This document shows positions 1 to 6,708 of a stretch of 9,802 nt of DNA, piece by piece; the first letter of the stretch is position 1; each line of letters starts with the position of its first letter. The translations under genes were made by a program, and so were the position numbers. The notes beneath the pieces were generated by a model, which was given only the letters and a program-made list of their open reading frames with translations, was not told the DNA's origin and ran no database searches. Origin of the DNA: Verrucomicrobiota bacterium (GTDB lineage Bacteria > Verrucomicrobiota > Verrucomicrobiia > Limisphaerales > UBA8199); the NCBI GenBank assembly GCA_026397855.1, contig JAPLUA010000610.1, forward strand, positions 1 through 9,802, read 5' to 3'.

Positions 1-1
1 G

Positions 2-58
2 GCCAGGATTCTCGTGCATACGGTCTTCTCCACCAAAGACCGCCGTCCCCTGCTGCGA
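2..58 (+). pseudogene. 5' remnant of a REP-associated tyrosine transposase (IS200/Y1 type)
   Basis: Nineteen codons read ARILVHTVFSTKDRRPLLR, which is the characteristic N-terminal strand of Y1_Tnp (PF01797) REP-associated transposases, normally preceded by a few residues such as MPQSL that would lie left of the window. After the Arg at 56-58 the similarity stops: the frame continues with unrelated residues, enters the REPIN-like repeat and ends at the TAG at 215-217. The HUH motif, the catalytic Tyr and the rest of a protein usually about 150-250 residues long are missing, so this is a dead fragment. In living members the enzyme nicks single-stranded DNA at REP palindromes. Its position next to two REP-like palindromes fits that family. 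The call rests on recognising a short motif. Confidence 0.72.
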
Positions 59-92
59 GTGGGATTGACGACCGTGAAGGAGACTACCGATA

Positions 93-187
93 CAACCCTT
101 AGCCCGGATATTTCACACTCCGATGGAAACGCCAACACCGTGCCCTCACGCGGCGCTCGGGGGTGTGAAATATCCGGGCTAGGGTTG
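93..187. repeat. REPIN-like inverted repeat (two REP arms, 44-nt spacer)
   Basis: The 19-mer TAGCCCGGATATTTCACAC at 100-118 is repeated as its exact reverse complement at 163-181. Pairing extends outward to 93-98 with 182-187, with T99 bulged, giving about 25 paired positions per arm around the spacer 119-162. Two inverted REP arms with a short spacer, next to a transposase remnant of the REP-associated class, is the organisation called a REPIN. It could also fold as a long RNA hairpin if transcribed. The structure is read directly from the sequence; the REPIN label is inference because genome copy number cannot be seen here. Confidence 0.8.
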
Positions 188-207
188 ATTCCCACACCCG
201 ACACACA

Positions 208-238
208 CCCAGGGTAGCGCGCGGCGCGCAACCCTGGG
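208..238. repeat. GC-rich REP-like hairpin
   Basis: CCCAGGGT at 208-215 pairs with ACCCTGGG at 231-238. After one A/A mismatch (216/230), GCGCGC at 217-222 mirrors GCGCGC at 224-229 with a minimal loop. Palindromes of the form CCCAGGGT-(GC-rich)-ACCCTGGG, close to a sequence like ATCCTTTCAGGAT (251-263 here), are ones I associate with interspersed repeats in PVC-group genomes, but that is from memory. There is no downstream T-run on either strand, so a classical intrinsic terminator is unlikely, although the stem is very stable. Confidence 0.75.
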
Positions 239-272
239 CTAAGTGATCGCATCCTTTCAGGATAAAGCTCTG

Positions 273-298
273 CCGGGAATGTCCAAACTCCAGGCTCC
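273..298 (+). repeat. Left copy of an inverted sequence flanking the methyltransferase remnant
   Basis: CCGGGAATGTC (273-283), 8 nt, then AGGCTCC (292-298). The same two blocks with the same 8-nt spacing appear inverted at 2316-2341; 19 of 26 positions match. It overlaps the hairpin at 285-309. It could be a degenerate terminal inverted repeat or one of two opposed copies of an interspersed repeat. Confidence 0.45.
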
Positions 299-309
299 TA
301 AAGGAGTTT
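285..309. repeat. Hairpin at the methyltransferase breakpoint
   Basis: AAACTCC at 285-291 is the reverse complement of GGAGTTT at 303-309, with an 11-nt loop; an alternative inner fold pairs CTCC 295-298 with GGAG 303-306. The right edge of this palindrome (309/310) is where the methyltransferase reading frame stops resembling its family. The palindrome therefore probably belongs to the repeat DNA that replaced the 3' end of that gene. Confidence 0.6.
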
Positions 310-2162
310 CAGTGTAACCGTCGCCGAGACCAACACGCATGCGCTTGTTTCCAAGGAAGGGCGGATTCCCAACAATGAAGTCGGCTTCCGGCCACTCGGC
401 AGGCCGCGGGTTGGCGTAAGTGAGCAGCGGCACGCGCTTCGTCTCGTCCGGCACCTCCCGCTCGGTTATCGGGTCCTTCTTTGTGCTCCGCCGATCCCAG
501 AGGGTGATTTCCCTTCCGGCCTCGTCGCGGGCCGGCTGCGGTTCGCCGTCATAGCCGAGCACGGCGTCGCGGCATTGGATGTTGTCCAGCTTCTGGAGCA
601 CCGGCTCGCCGATGGCGGCCGTGCCGGCGGCGCGGGCCTGCCATTGGAGGTAGCCAATCCACAGCACCAATTCGGCCAGCGCCGCGGCGCGCGGGTTGAG
701 TTCCAGCCCGAAGAACTGGCGGGGGTGGACGGTGAACTGCTCGATCTCCAGCGCCGGCTCGCGGTCGCCGAGCTGGGCCATCTCGTCCAGCACTTCCATC
801 TCCAGGCGCTTGAGCAGCTCGAAGCTGACATAGAGGAAGTTCCCGGAGCCGCAGGCGGGGTCGAGGATGCGCAGGGCGCAAAGGTGTCGGTGGAAGGCGC
901 GAATTTCGGCGATGGCGTCGGCGGCACGCCTGGCCCGGGCGTGAGTGTAGGCGGCGGCGCGGACATGGGCCCACTCGGCGCGCAGCGGCTCGATGACGGT
1001 GGCCAGGACGAGGCGCTCGACGTAGGCGCGGGGCGTGAACTCGGCGCCGAGCTTGTGGCGCTCGACCGGATCCAGCGCCCGCTGGAGCAGGGTGCCGAAG
1101 ATGGCCGGTTCCACCGCCTTCCAATCGTATTGCGCCGCTTGATGCAGGCCGGTGAGTTGGTCGGCGTCCAGGTCCAGCGCGGTGGCGTCGGCGAACAGGC
1201 CGCCGTTGAAGCGCTTCAGGGCGTGCCGCAGGACGAGCGAGATGCGGCCGGCGGTGCCGGTGTTCATCTCGCGGAAGAGCTGGGTGGCGAGCGGCTGGAA
1301 TTGCGCGGGGTCGGGGCGGACCGAGTCGAGCAGTTGAGTGAAGCTCGCGGCGGGCAGAAGGCCCGCGTCCTCGGCGAACATGCAGAAGAGGCAGCGACAG
1401 AGGAAATCGGCCACCACGCGCGGGGCGTGCCCGGCCTGTTCGAGGGACTTGGCGAGCTTGGCCAGCAGATCGGAGATGCCGCAAGTGACGGCGGCCGAGT
1501 AGCGCGCGGGATCGAGGGCAAGCGGGTCCGTCCAGACCCGGCGGAGGCGCTCGCGGATTTCCGGCTGGCGCAGGTCCTCCAGGCGGATGCGGAAGGCCTG
1601 GGGATGGGGGAAGTGGAGGTAGTTGCGGCCGGCCTGGGTGAAGTCGGCGAAGACCTCGATGCTGTTGCCCACATCCACGACGAGCAGGAAGGGGGGATTG
1701 GGGTCGCCGGCGGCCAACGCGCGGACGTAGCGCTCGGCCTGGCCGCGGGCTTTGAGCATGGCGTCGTCCCACGCGCCCGTGCCGCGCACCGGGGAGGACT
1801 TTCGTTTCCGGGCGACAGCGCCGGCGGATTCGAGCGCAAGCTGGAGGTCGGTGGGCTCGGGCGGCTGATCCTGAAACTGCTTGGCTTCGAGGAGGAAAGC
1901 GCCGCGTTTGTAGAGGTCAATGCGTCCGTCACTGGTCGAGCCGTCGGGGTGATGCTCGACAACGGGGAACTCGAAGGCATAGCCAGAGCCCGGCTTGGGG
2001 TCGGGGCGCGGCACTTCGATCAGGTCGCAAAGCTCAACGAGAAAAAGCTGTGCGTTAGCGCGCTCGGACGGGCTCGCGGCGGCCCAGCGCGCAATGAAGT
2101 CCTCGATTTCCCGGCTCGGCATGCAGGGGTTTTACAGGAAAGAGGGGTGGTTGCGCCAGAAG

Positions 2163-2204
2163 GAATGACGAATGGCGAATGGCGATTGGCGATTGGTGGT
2201 TGGA
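2163..2204. repeat. Heptanucleotide tandem repeat, six units
   Basis: Six consecutive 7-bp units drift gradually from left to right: GAATGAC, GAATGGC, GAATGGC, GATTGGC, GATTGGT, GGTTGGA. It lies 41-82 bp upstream of the methyltransferase start (minus strand). Slippage could change the unit number, but no promoter boxes are clear enough to say it controls expression. Similar heptamer arrays are scattered between genes in some bacteria. Confidence 0.85.
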
Positions 2205-2233
2205 GGGGCTGGGAATCGAAAACCGGCCACGCC

Positions 2234-2249
2234 GGCCTCGGTAGAGGCC
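2234..2249. repeat. Small perfect hairpin
   Basis: GGCCTC (2234-2239) and GAGGCC (2244-2249) form a 6-bp stem with a GGTA loop. No T-run follows on either strand, so it is not a convincing terminator. It sits between the heptamer array and the octamer repeats in the gap 2123-2341. Confidence 0.5.
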
Positions 2250-2257
2250 CCCCAGTG

Positions 2258-2287
2258 GTAAGACAGCAGTAAGACATTAGTAAGACA
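2258..2287. repeat. Three direct octamers GTAAGACA at 11-bp spacing
   Basis: Exact copies of GTAAGACA begin at 2258, 2269 and 2280, a fixed 11-bp period close to one helical turn. On the minus strand they read TGTCTTAC. They lie between the channel gene and the methyltransferase remnant. Iterons on one face of the helix are typical of operators or plasmid-like replication sites, but a decayed interspersed repeat is equally possible. No replication gene is nearby. Confidence 0.75.
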
Positions 2288-2315
2288 CAGGCAAGCGGGG
2301 GGATAGGAGAGATGT

Positions 2316-2341
2316 GGAGCCTCCCGGGCTGACATTCCCGG
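2316..2341 (-). repeat. Right copy of an inverted sequence flanking the methyltransferase remnant
   Basis: GGAGCCT (2316-2322), 8 nt, then GACATTCCCGG (2331-2341): the inverted counterpart of 273-298 with identical block spacing. It abuts the stop of the channel gene at 2342. Confidence 0.45.
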
Positions 2342-3088
2342 TCAAGGGGCGTTTGGAGGGCCTGTTGGTGCTGGCCGTTCGGGCGGGGCCGGCGGCTCCG
2401 GGCGGGAAGAATAGAGTGCGACCAGGCGTGAGATCACCACGGCGATGTAAAAGATGCCGGTCATCGCTTCCAGGACAGCTAACATCCGGGCTGCCTTGGA
2501 GGCCGGGATGATGTCGCCGTAGCCAATGGTGGTGAGGGTGGCGAAGCTGAAGTAGGTGGCGGTGAAGCCATCCATCGCATGGCTGGCGGTGCCGGGGCTG
2601 AAGATGAAGGCATTGGGTGTAGCCATCGCCACGAGCTGGTAGGCCACATTCCAAAGCAATCCCAGGAGCATGTAACCGGCGATGCCGGCGCACAGGACTT
2701 CGGAGCTCACATAGGGGGCGCGCAGGATAAACCGTAGCAGGTTTACCGCTACAAACAGCAGGAATACCAGTTGGCTGAGCAGAATAACCTCCACGGGAAC
2801 GACGTCCGGCCGCAGATGGTTGGCCCACCGTCCCAGCAGGGCGGGCACGACCAATAATCCTGCCATGATCAGCGTGCGGCGCCGCCCGGCGACCGCCATC
2901 ACCGAGGAAACCAGCACCAGGGTCATCAGGAGGCTCTCAACTAAGTGGCCGTACTTGAGATCCTCGACGAAAGGGGCGGTGAAGAAGAGCAATCCCAGGG
3001 CGCCAAGCAATTCCACTGCCGACAAGCGCAGCACCCCCGGCCGGCGGAGCTCGGGCGGCCTGGGCGATGATCCGGGATGCGGCGACAC
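2342..3088 (-). CDS. Potassium channel family protein, pore domain with five predicted upstream or flanking helices
   Basis: A 248-residue inner-membrane protein. The selectivity filter TTIGYGD is at residues 186-192, following a pore helix at about 174-186, and a final transmembrane helix runs about 200-226 (Ion_trans_2, PF07885). Hydrophobic segments at about 23-39, 49-67, 72-86, 97-121 and 131-153 precede the pore, a six-helix-like plan, but there is no regular Arg/Lys voltage-sensor ladder. No RCK/TrkA or cyclic-nucleotide domain follows; the tail (229-248) is Pro-rich and short. It should let K+ pass, with unknown gating. The GTG at 3088 is taken as start because it lies 18 bp after the stop of the lipoprotein gene and precedes the first helix. 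The Shine-Dalgarno is weak, and GTG codons at residues 19 and 25 are alternatives. Probably co-transcribed with the lipoprotein gene. Confidence 0.88.
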   Translation of the reverse strand: MSPHPGSSPRPPELRRPGVLRLSAVELLGALGLLFFTAPFVEDLKYGHLVESLLMTLVLVSSVMAVAGRRRTLIMAGLLVVPALLGRWANHLRPDVVPVEVILLSQLVFLLFVAVNLLRFILRAPYVSSEVLCAGIAGYMLLGLLWNVAYQLVAMATPNAFIFSPGTASHAMDGFTATYFSFATLTTIGYGDIIPASKAARMLAVLEAMTGIFYIAVVISRLVALYSSRPEPPAPPERPAPTGPPNAP

Positions 3089-3106
3089 GGCCTGGGGTTC
3101 TTGCGG

Positions 3107-3616
3107 TTACTGCTCCAACTGCTTCCGGATTTCCCGGAGCAGCTCCGCATAGGGCCACTTCCGCAGCAGGCGTACGGTGTGGTCGTCCTCGAAAACCGGG
3201 TCTCCCGCATCCTCGATCAGCGCGGCAGTGCAGGAGAGCAGTGACTTGTTTCCATACGCCGGGGTCACCGTCACCACCACGCGCACGGTGACCTTTTCAT
3301 CAAAGAAGTAGCTTCCGTATGCCAGGTTGTTCATCCGGCTGCCCGGGCGTTCGTAGGTGAACTCGCCGACCCCGGTCTGGCCGCCCTTGAAGTAGTGCTT
3401 GAGGAAGACGGTGTCAATGGCAGCGGCGACCTGCGGCATTGGGTAGTTGGTGATCGTGACGGAGGAGAGGTTGTTGGTGGGAGGATGGTTGAAGCTCTGG
3501 CATCCGGTCACCAGGAGGAGCAGGGCAGGGGCCAGCGCCGCCGCGTGCCGCAGGGTCAGCTTGGATCGTATCAGCGTCAGGTTGAACTTCATCTTCGTAT
3601 TGGTTTGGTGGGGCAC
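3107..3616 (-). CDS. Small lipoprotein of unknown function (DUF-like)
   Basis: 169 residues with a basic N-region, a hydrophobic stretch AALAPALLLLVTG and a lipobox L-V-T-G-C with Cys39, so export by Sec, lipidation and anchoring in the cell envelope are predicted. The mature part (about 130 residues) mixes predicted beta strands (for example TVRVVVTVTPAYG) with a C-terminal amphipathic helix ending LREIRKQLEQ. I do not recognise the family. The GTG at 3616 is chosen because GAAGGA lies 8 nt upstream; an ATG at 3592 gives a more usual signal-peptide length (Cys31) but has no clear ribosome binding site. It precedes the potassium-channel gene by 18 bp, so the two may be expressed together. A role in the channel's work is only a guess. 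Confidence 0.78.
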   Translation of the reverse strand: MPHQTNTKMKFNLTLIRSKLTLRHAAALAPALLLLVTGCQSFNHPPTNNLSSVTITNYPMPQVAAAIDTVFLKHYFKGGQTGVGEFTYERPGSRMNNLAYGSYFFDEKVTVRVVVTVTPAYGNKSLLSCTAALIEDAGDPVFEDDHTVRLLRKWPYAELLREIRKQLEQ

Positions 3617-3658
3617 TTTAGCGTTCCTTCACCCGGGCGACAAGCCTATCACCGCTCC

Positions 3659-3791
3659 GTAGTAGAGCAAGCCTCCGGCTTGCGTTTGTCCCGCCAACCC
3701 TCCGGGTTGGCACCGGGCTGTCAGATCCATTTCAACCAGGCAAACTGGAAGCTTGCCGGGACGATCGCAAGCCGGAGGCTTACGCTACTAC
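3659..3791. repeat. Composite palindromic repeat with 26-bp inverted ends (MITE/REP-like)
   Basis: The 26-bp ends at 3659-3684 and 3766-3791 are inverted copies with 24 of 26 positions matching. The left end itself contains a 7-bp hairpin (GCAAGCC 3667-3673, loop TCC, GGCTTGC 3677-3683). A second 7-bp hairpin with the same TCC loop follows at 3694-3710 (CCAACCC/GGGTTGG). The block fills most of the 187-bp gap between the SLC13 remnant and the lipoprotein gene. No coding frame is convincing. It looks like a non-autonomous palindromic repeat; as RNA it could fold into a strong structure behind the SulP/SLC13 transcript. Confidence 0.8.
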
Positions 3792-3803
3792 CTGGCGGCG
3801 GTA

Positions 3804-4103
3804 TCAGGATGCACCTGCGTGGTGCATCAGCATGAGAATAAGCATCCCGATGAGGGGGGGCAGGATCGTCACGGGGATGCCCAGCCGCGCGTAATCCCAG
3901 AAGCCGAACTGGACATGCTTGCGGGCTGATTCGACCACGATGATGTTGGCGACCGAGCCGAGGATGGTCAGACAGCGCCATGACCTTCCACAAGCGGCGG
4001 CCGGGCGGTTCAGCGGCAGGATCTTCAAGCGCCGCCCGCTGATGAGCAGGTAGGTGAAGCTGAAGATGGCAATCGCCAGGAGCTCTTTCTGCGAGGCTTG
4101 CAC
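3804..4103 (-). pseudogene. Internally deleted SLC13/citrate-transporter-like permease
   Basis: The 100 codons join two ends of a transporter that is normally about 400 residues or more. The N-terminal part (QASQKELLAIAIF to LPLNRPAAA) is the first helix and loop of CitMHS/SLC13-type permeases. The C-terminal part (LTILGSVANIIVVESAR, then a last hydrophobic helix) is the conserved end. Between them are only about seven foreign residues, so roughly 300 residues, including nearly all transport helices, are missing. At 3970-3990 another minus-strand frame reads WKVMALS, which resembles residues that usually precede the LTILGS segment, suggesting a second small deletion with a frameshift. The GTG at 4103 is the likely old start, 16 nt after the SulP stop. 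Intact relatives move dicarboxylates, sulfate or other anions. An assembly error at the junction cannot be excluded. Confidence 0.75.
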
Positions 4104-4119
4104 CGGATGGAGATGCCAA

Positions 4120-5835
4120 TTATGCCGACGGGCGGGAAGTCGCGGGGGAGCTGGCGGCCTGATAGGCAACGACACACTGGCTCCGGGAACCGAAGATATG
4201 GCTGGCGCCCACGACACCAGTCAGCTCCTGCCGATCCATCTCGGCCCGCAGGCCATCGTTGACCCGGGTGAAGACCAGGGTGACGCCGCGCTGGGCGAGA
4301 TCCTGCTGGAGGTCAATCAGCGCGCGAGCGGCGGAGAAGTCAATGCCGGTGATGGCGCCCGTGTCCACGGCCAGCCAGCGGACCGGGGAAGGCGATTCGT
4401 AAACAATCAGATGCGCCTGCTCGACAAAGCGATTGACGTTCGCGTAATAGAGATCGGCACCAAACCAGTACATCACGAGGCCGGGCTCGAGCATCCGGCC
4501 GGGCGCCACTGGCACCATACACCAATGCTCGGCCGGGTCGCGCATCACGATCGCGGTGTGGGGGCGATAGCTGTGGCGCAAGTGCTGGATCAGGGACAGC
4601 ACCAGCGCCAGCAGAATGCCGCGCTCCACGCCCAGCACCACCACCGCTGCCGTCGTCACCATCGCCAGCTTGAATTCGCCGGGGCTGTTGCGCCGCAGGG
4701 TGCGCAGGCCCTTGATGTCCACCAGGCCGATCGCCACCACAAAGACAATCGCGCCCAGGACGCAGATGGGCAGGAACTTCAACGGGCCGGTTAGGCACAA
4801 CAGCACCACCGCCACGGTGGCGGCCGTAGCCAGGTGCGCGAGCTGGCTGCCGCCGCCGGAGATTTCCACCATCGCCGTCTGGGTGGGGCTGCCATTGACC
4901 ACGAAGGTTCCACTTAGCCCGGCGGCCGCGTCCGCCGCGCATAAGCCGAGCAGATCCTGGTTGTCGTCGAGTGTCTGGTGATGCCGCACGGCGTAGGCCC
5001 GGGCCGTTACCGAGCTTTGCGCCACGATCATGATGAAGCAGGCCCCGGCCGTGGAGAACAGGACGTCAACGTCCTTCCACGACACGCTGGGGAGCCCCAA
5101 ATTCGGCAGGCCGCCGACGACCGGCCCGATCACCTCGATGCCGCGGCCCTCAAAATCACCCGCCGCGCTCAACGCGATGGCTCCGACCGCGGCGAACAGC
5201 GATCCCGGCAGGCGCGGTGCCAGGCGTCGCGTCGCCAGGATCAGGGCGATCACTCCCGCCGAAACCGCGAGCGTTGGCCAGTGGAGGTGGGGCAGCCGGG
5301 TCAGCACGGTTTCCAGCTGGCCCAGCGTCTGGTGGCTCTTTACCGCGATGCCTAGCATCTCCCCGAGCACCGAGATGCCGACCTGGAACCCGACGCCCGT
5401 GAGGAAGCCGATCAGCACGGTGCGGGACAGGAAGTCTGACAGGAAGCCCAGGCGCAAGAGCCGCGCCAGGAGCAGGAACCCGGCGGCCATCAAGGCCACC
5501 GTGGAGGCCAGCGCCAGGTACCTGGGACTGCCCGCGGCCGCGAGCGGCGCGACACCCACGGCGAGAATCGCCGCGGTGGCGGAGTCGGCGGCGACCACGA
5601 GGTAGCGCGAGGCGCCAAAGACGGCGAACGCCACCATCGGGAGCAGCAGCGTGTAGAGCCCGGTGATGACCGGCGTGCCGGCGATCTTCGTGTAGCCCAT
5701 CGCCTGGGGGATGTTGATGGCCGCAAGGGTGACCCCGGCCATCAGGTCCGGCAGAATGCGGGATCGGTCGAGCGGCAGGATGCCCTGAAATAACGGCAGC
5801 CGCCAGCGGCGGGGAGGCGAGATGGGGGTGTTCAT
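4120..5835 (-). CDS. SulP-family anion permease with C-terminal STAS domain
   Basis: 571 residues, the usual SulP length. The N-terminus carries the family signature (LPDLMAGVTLAAINIPQAMGY, about residues 28-48), followed by some 10-14 hydrophobic segments up to about residue 420, including FVVNGSPTQTAM (311-322), the position of the GSxSRT-like motif of the sulfate-permease branch. A STAS domain covers about 450-560, with GIDFSAARAL (497-506) at the place of the anti-sigma-antagonist phosphorylation loop. It is an inner-membrane transporter for inorganic anions; whether sulfate, bicarbonate or another is not readable from sequence. The start ATG at 5835 is 42 bp after the nucleotidyltransferase stop and has only a weak Shine-Dalgarno. 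The SLC13-like remnant directly downstream suggests the pair once formed an anion-transport unit. Confidence 0.93.
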   Translation of the reverse strand: MNTPISPPRRWRLPLFQGILPLDRSRILPDLMAGVTLAAINIPQAMGYTKIAGTPVITGLYTLLLPMVAFAVFGASRYLVVAADSATAAILAVGVAPLAAAGSPRYLALASTVALMAAGFLLLARLLRLGFLSDFLSRTVLIGFLTGVGFQVGISVLGEMLGIAVKSHQTLGQLETVLTRLPHLHWPTLAVSAGVIALILATRRLAPRLPGSLFAAVGAIALSAAGDFEGRGIEVIGPVVGGLPNLGLPSVSWKDVDVLFSTAGACFIMIVAQSSVTARAYAVRHHQTLDDNQDLLGLCAADAAAGLSGTFVVNGSPTQTAMVEISGGGSQLAHLATAATVAVVLLCLTGPLKFLPICVLGAIVFVVAIGLVDIKGLRTLRRNSPGEFKLAMVTTAAVVVLGVERGILLALVLSLIQHLRHSYRPHTAIVMRDPAEHWCMVPVAPGRMLEPGLVMYWFGADLYYANVNRFVEQAHLIVYESPSPVRWLAVDTGAITGIDFSAARALIDLQQDLAQRGVTLVFTRVNDGLRAEMDRQELTGVVGASHIFGSRSQCVVAYQAASSPATSRPSA

Positions 5836-5877
5836 GGTCTTGAGCCGTAATCCGTGTGCCCGTGCGGCAGGCTTTCG

Positions 5878-6708
5878 TTAGCCCGCCGACTCCAGGGGAG
5901 GGCGCAGTCGTGGCAGGGCACCGCGAATGCAGCCCTCGTGGAAGCCCAGGTTCCCGGCTTGGAGTGACTCGCGCAAATGGGATGGGGTGCCGTTGAAGAG
6001 CGCGCCAAGGTTGTCCAGCACACATTGCCCGGCGGCTGCGGGTGGCAATACCTCAACCAGTTTCCGGGCTTCCTGCAACATTTCATGCCACTCGCGGGCA
6101 AGGACTCCGGCATCCGGGGCGGAGTCGGCGAAAGCTAGCGCGTTGATTTCCGATTTCGAGTAACGCGCGGTCCTGCTGGCCTGCTCAAGGATGGTCGCCG
6201 GGCTGAAGCCGGGATCCTTGCCGCTGGCGGCCCAGGCGAGATAACCCAGTCGTTGGATTGTCTTGTGGCATGAGATGACATCCACCCAATCTCGGGCTTC
6301 AATACGTCCAACCAACGCCAGCACCTTGTTGGTTGCCAAATCAAACGGGTGCAGCGTCAGGCCGAAATCCTCATGCTGCACGAGGGGGAAGAAGCGGAAG
6401 GCGCTGTCTGAGGCCCACTGGACCACAACGCTATCGGGGCCGCAGCCGACCACGGCCTCGATAAACCCTTCGCGCTCACGCAGCGGGCGGACCTTGAAGC
6501 CGTTGTTTTCCAGCAGCGTGCGGTCCGCCTGCCAGCTTGCGGCAACCGCCTCCGTGGTGTCGTGGAACAAATCAACGCCGCGCGAAATACGCCTGCCTCC
6601 GGTTGCCGCATTGAGAGCGACCCCGCCGGCCACGTAGCTCTCGCCGCTGTCCAGCCGCTGGCGCGCAATTAAGCGGCAGAGCGAGCGTTGGAATTCTGTA
6701 AGAGCCAT
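5878..6708 (-). CDS. AbiEii/AbiGii-like nucleotidyltransferase (putative toxin of a TA-like pair)
   Basis: 276 residues from the ATG at 6708. The pattern G28-G29...ISRGVDLFHDT (41-51), then FDLATNKVLALVGRIEARDWVDV (about 122-144) matches the AbiEii minimal nucleotidyltransferase layout: GG loop, metal-binding acidic motif, and the D-x-x-x-x-K...R...D-x-x-D segment. Family members transfer nucleotides, in MenA/AbiEii toxins to tRNA ends. Here the acidic motif reads G44-V45-D46 where relatives I know have D-I-D, so one metal ligand seems lost (codon GGC at 6577-6579). The gene overlaps its upstream partner by 40 nt and has no Shine-Dalgarno, which points to translational coupling. The frame is open further upstream to 6924, but that extension covers the partner gene and has no family similarity. 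Toxin function is inferred. Confidence 0.78.
   Translation of the reverse strand: MALTEFQRSLCRLIARQRLDSGESYVAGGVALNAATGGRRISRGVDLFHDTTEAVAASWQADRTLLENNGFKVRPLREREGFIEAVVGCGPDSVVVQWASDSAFRFFPLVQHEDFGLTLHPFDLATNKVLALVGRIEARDWVDVISCHKTIQRLGYLAWAASGKDPGFSPATILEQASRTARYSKSEINALAFADSAPDAGVLAREWHEMLQEARKLVEVLPPAAAGQCVLDNLGALFNGTPSHLRESLQAGNLGFHEGCIRGALPRLRPPLESAG

Larger units (their letters stand above)
257..2122 (-). pseudogene. 3'-truncated MmeI-like restriction-methyltransferase (type IIL/IIG-like)
   Basis: The frame encodes 621 residues. Residues 1-about 170 match the MmeI N-terminal nuclease region: D69, E79 and K81 form D-X9-E-A-K, the exact MmeI-type PD-(D/E)XK spacing. A helical spacer follows, then the adenine-methyltransferase core with motif I DPACGSGNF (421-429) and motif IV NPPF (586-589) in FIVGNPPFLGNKRMR. 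Family similarity ends at about residue 605 (GDGYTE). The last 16 residues are translated repeat DNA, ending at the stop at 257. Relatives are usually 900 residues or longer, so the rest of the methylase fold and the target-recognition domain are gone. The remnant would have cofactor and nuclease residues but no specificity domain, so it is probably inactive in restriction. The ATG at 2122 has no strong Shine-Dalgarno. Native enzymes modify and cut foreign DNA as one polypeptide. Confidence 0.85.

Noticed and set aside
208..238. Intrinsic terminator
   Set aside because: The stem is strong, but neither strand has a following T-run, and its form matches a REP-like repeat better.
575..2272. Long plus-strand open frame (565 codons) opposite the methyltransferase
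   Set aside because: Its protein is low-complexity Gly/Ala/Glu/Arg-rich with no recognisable domain, while the minus strand has clear methyltransferase motifs. It is an antisense frame expected in GC-rich DNA.
2258..2287. Possible CRISPR array
   Set aside because: Repeats are only 8 bp with 3-bp spacers, and no cas gene is present.
3721..4119. 132-codon minus-strand frame beginning at 4119
   Set aside because: It has no membrane character or recognisable domain except the short WKVMALS piece; the transporter segments are in the neighbouring frame.
4054..4794. Plus-strand open frame opposite the SulP gene end
   Set aside because: Composition is His/Gln/Ala-rich and typical of an antisense shadow; the STAS domain is on the other strand.
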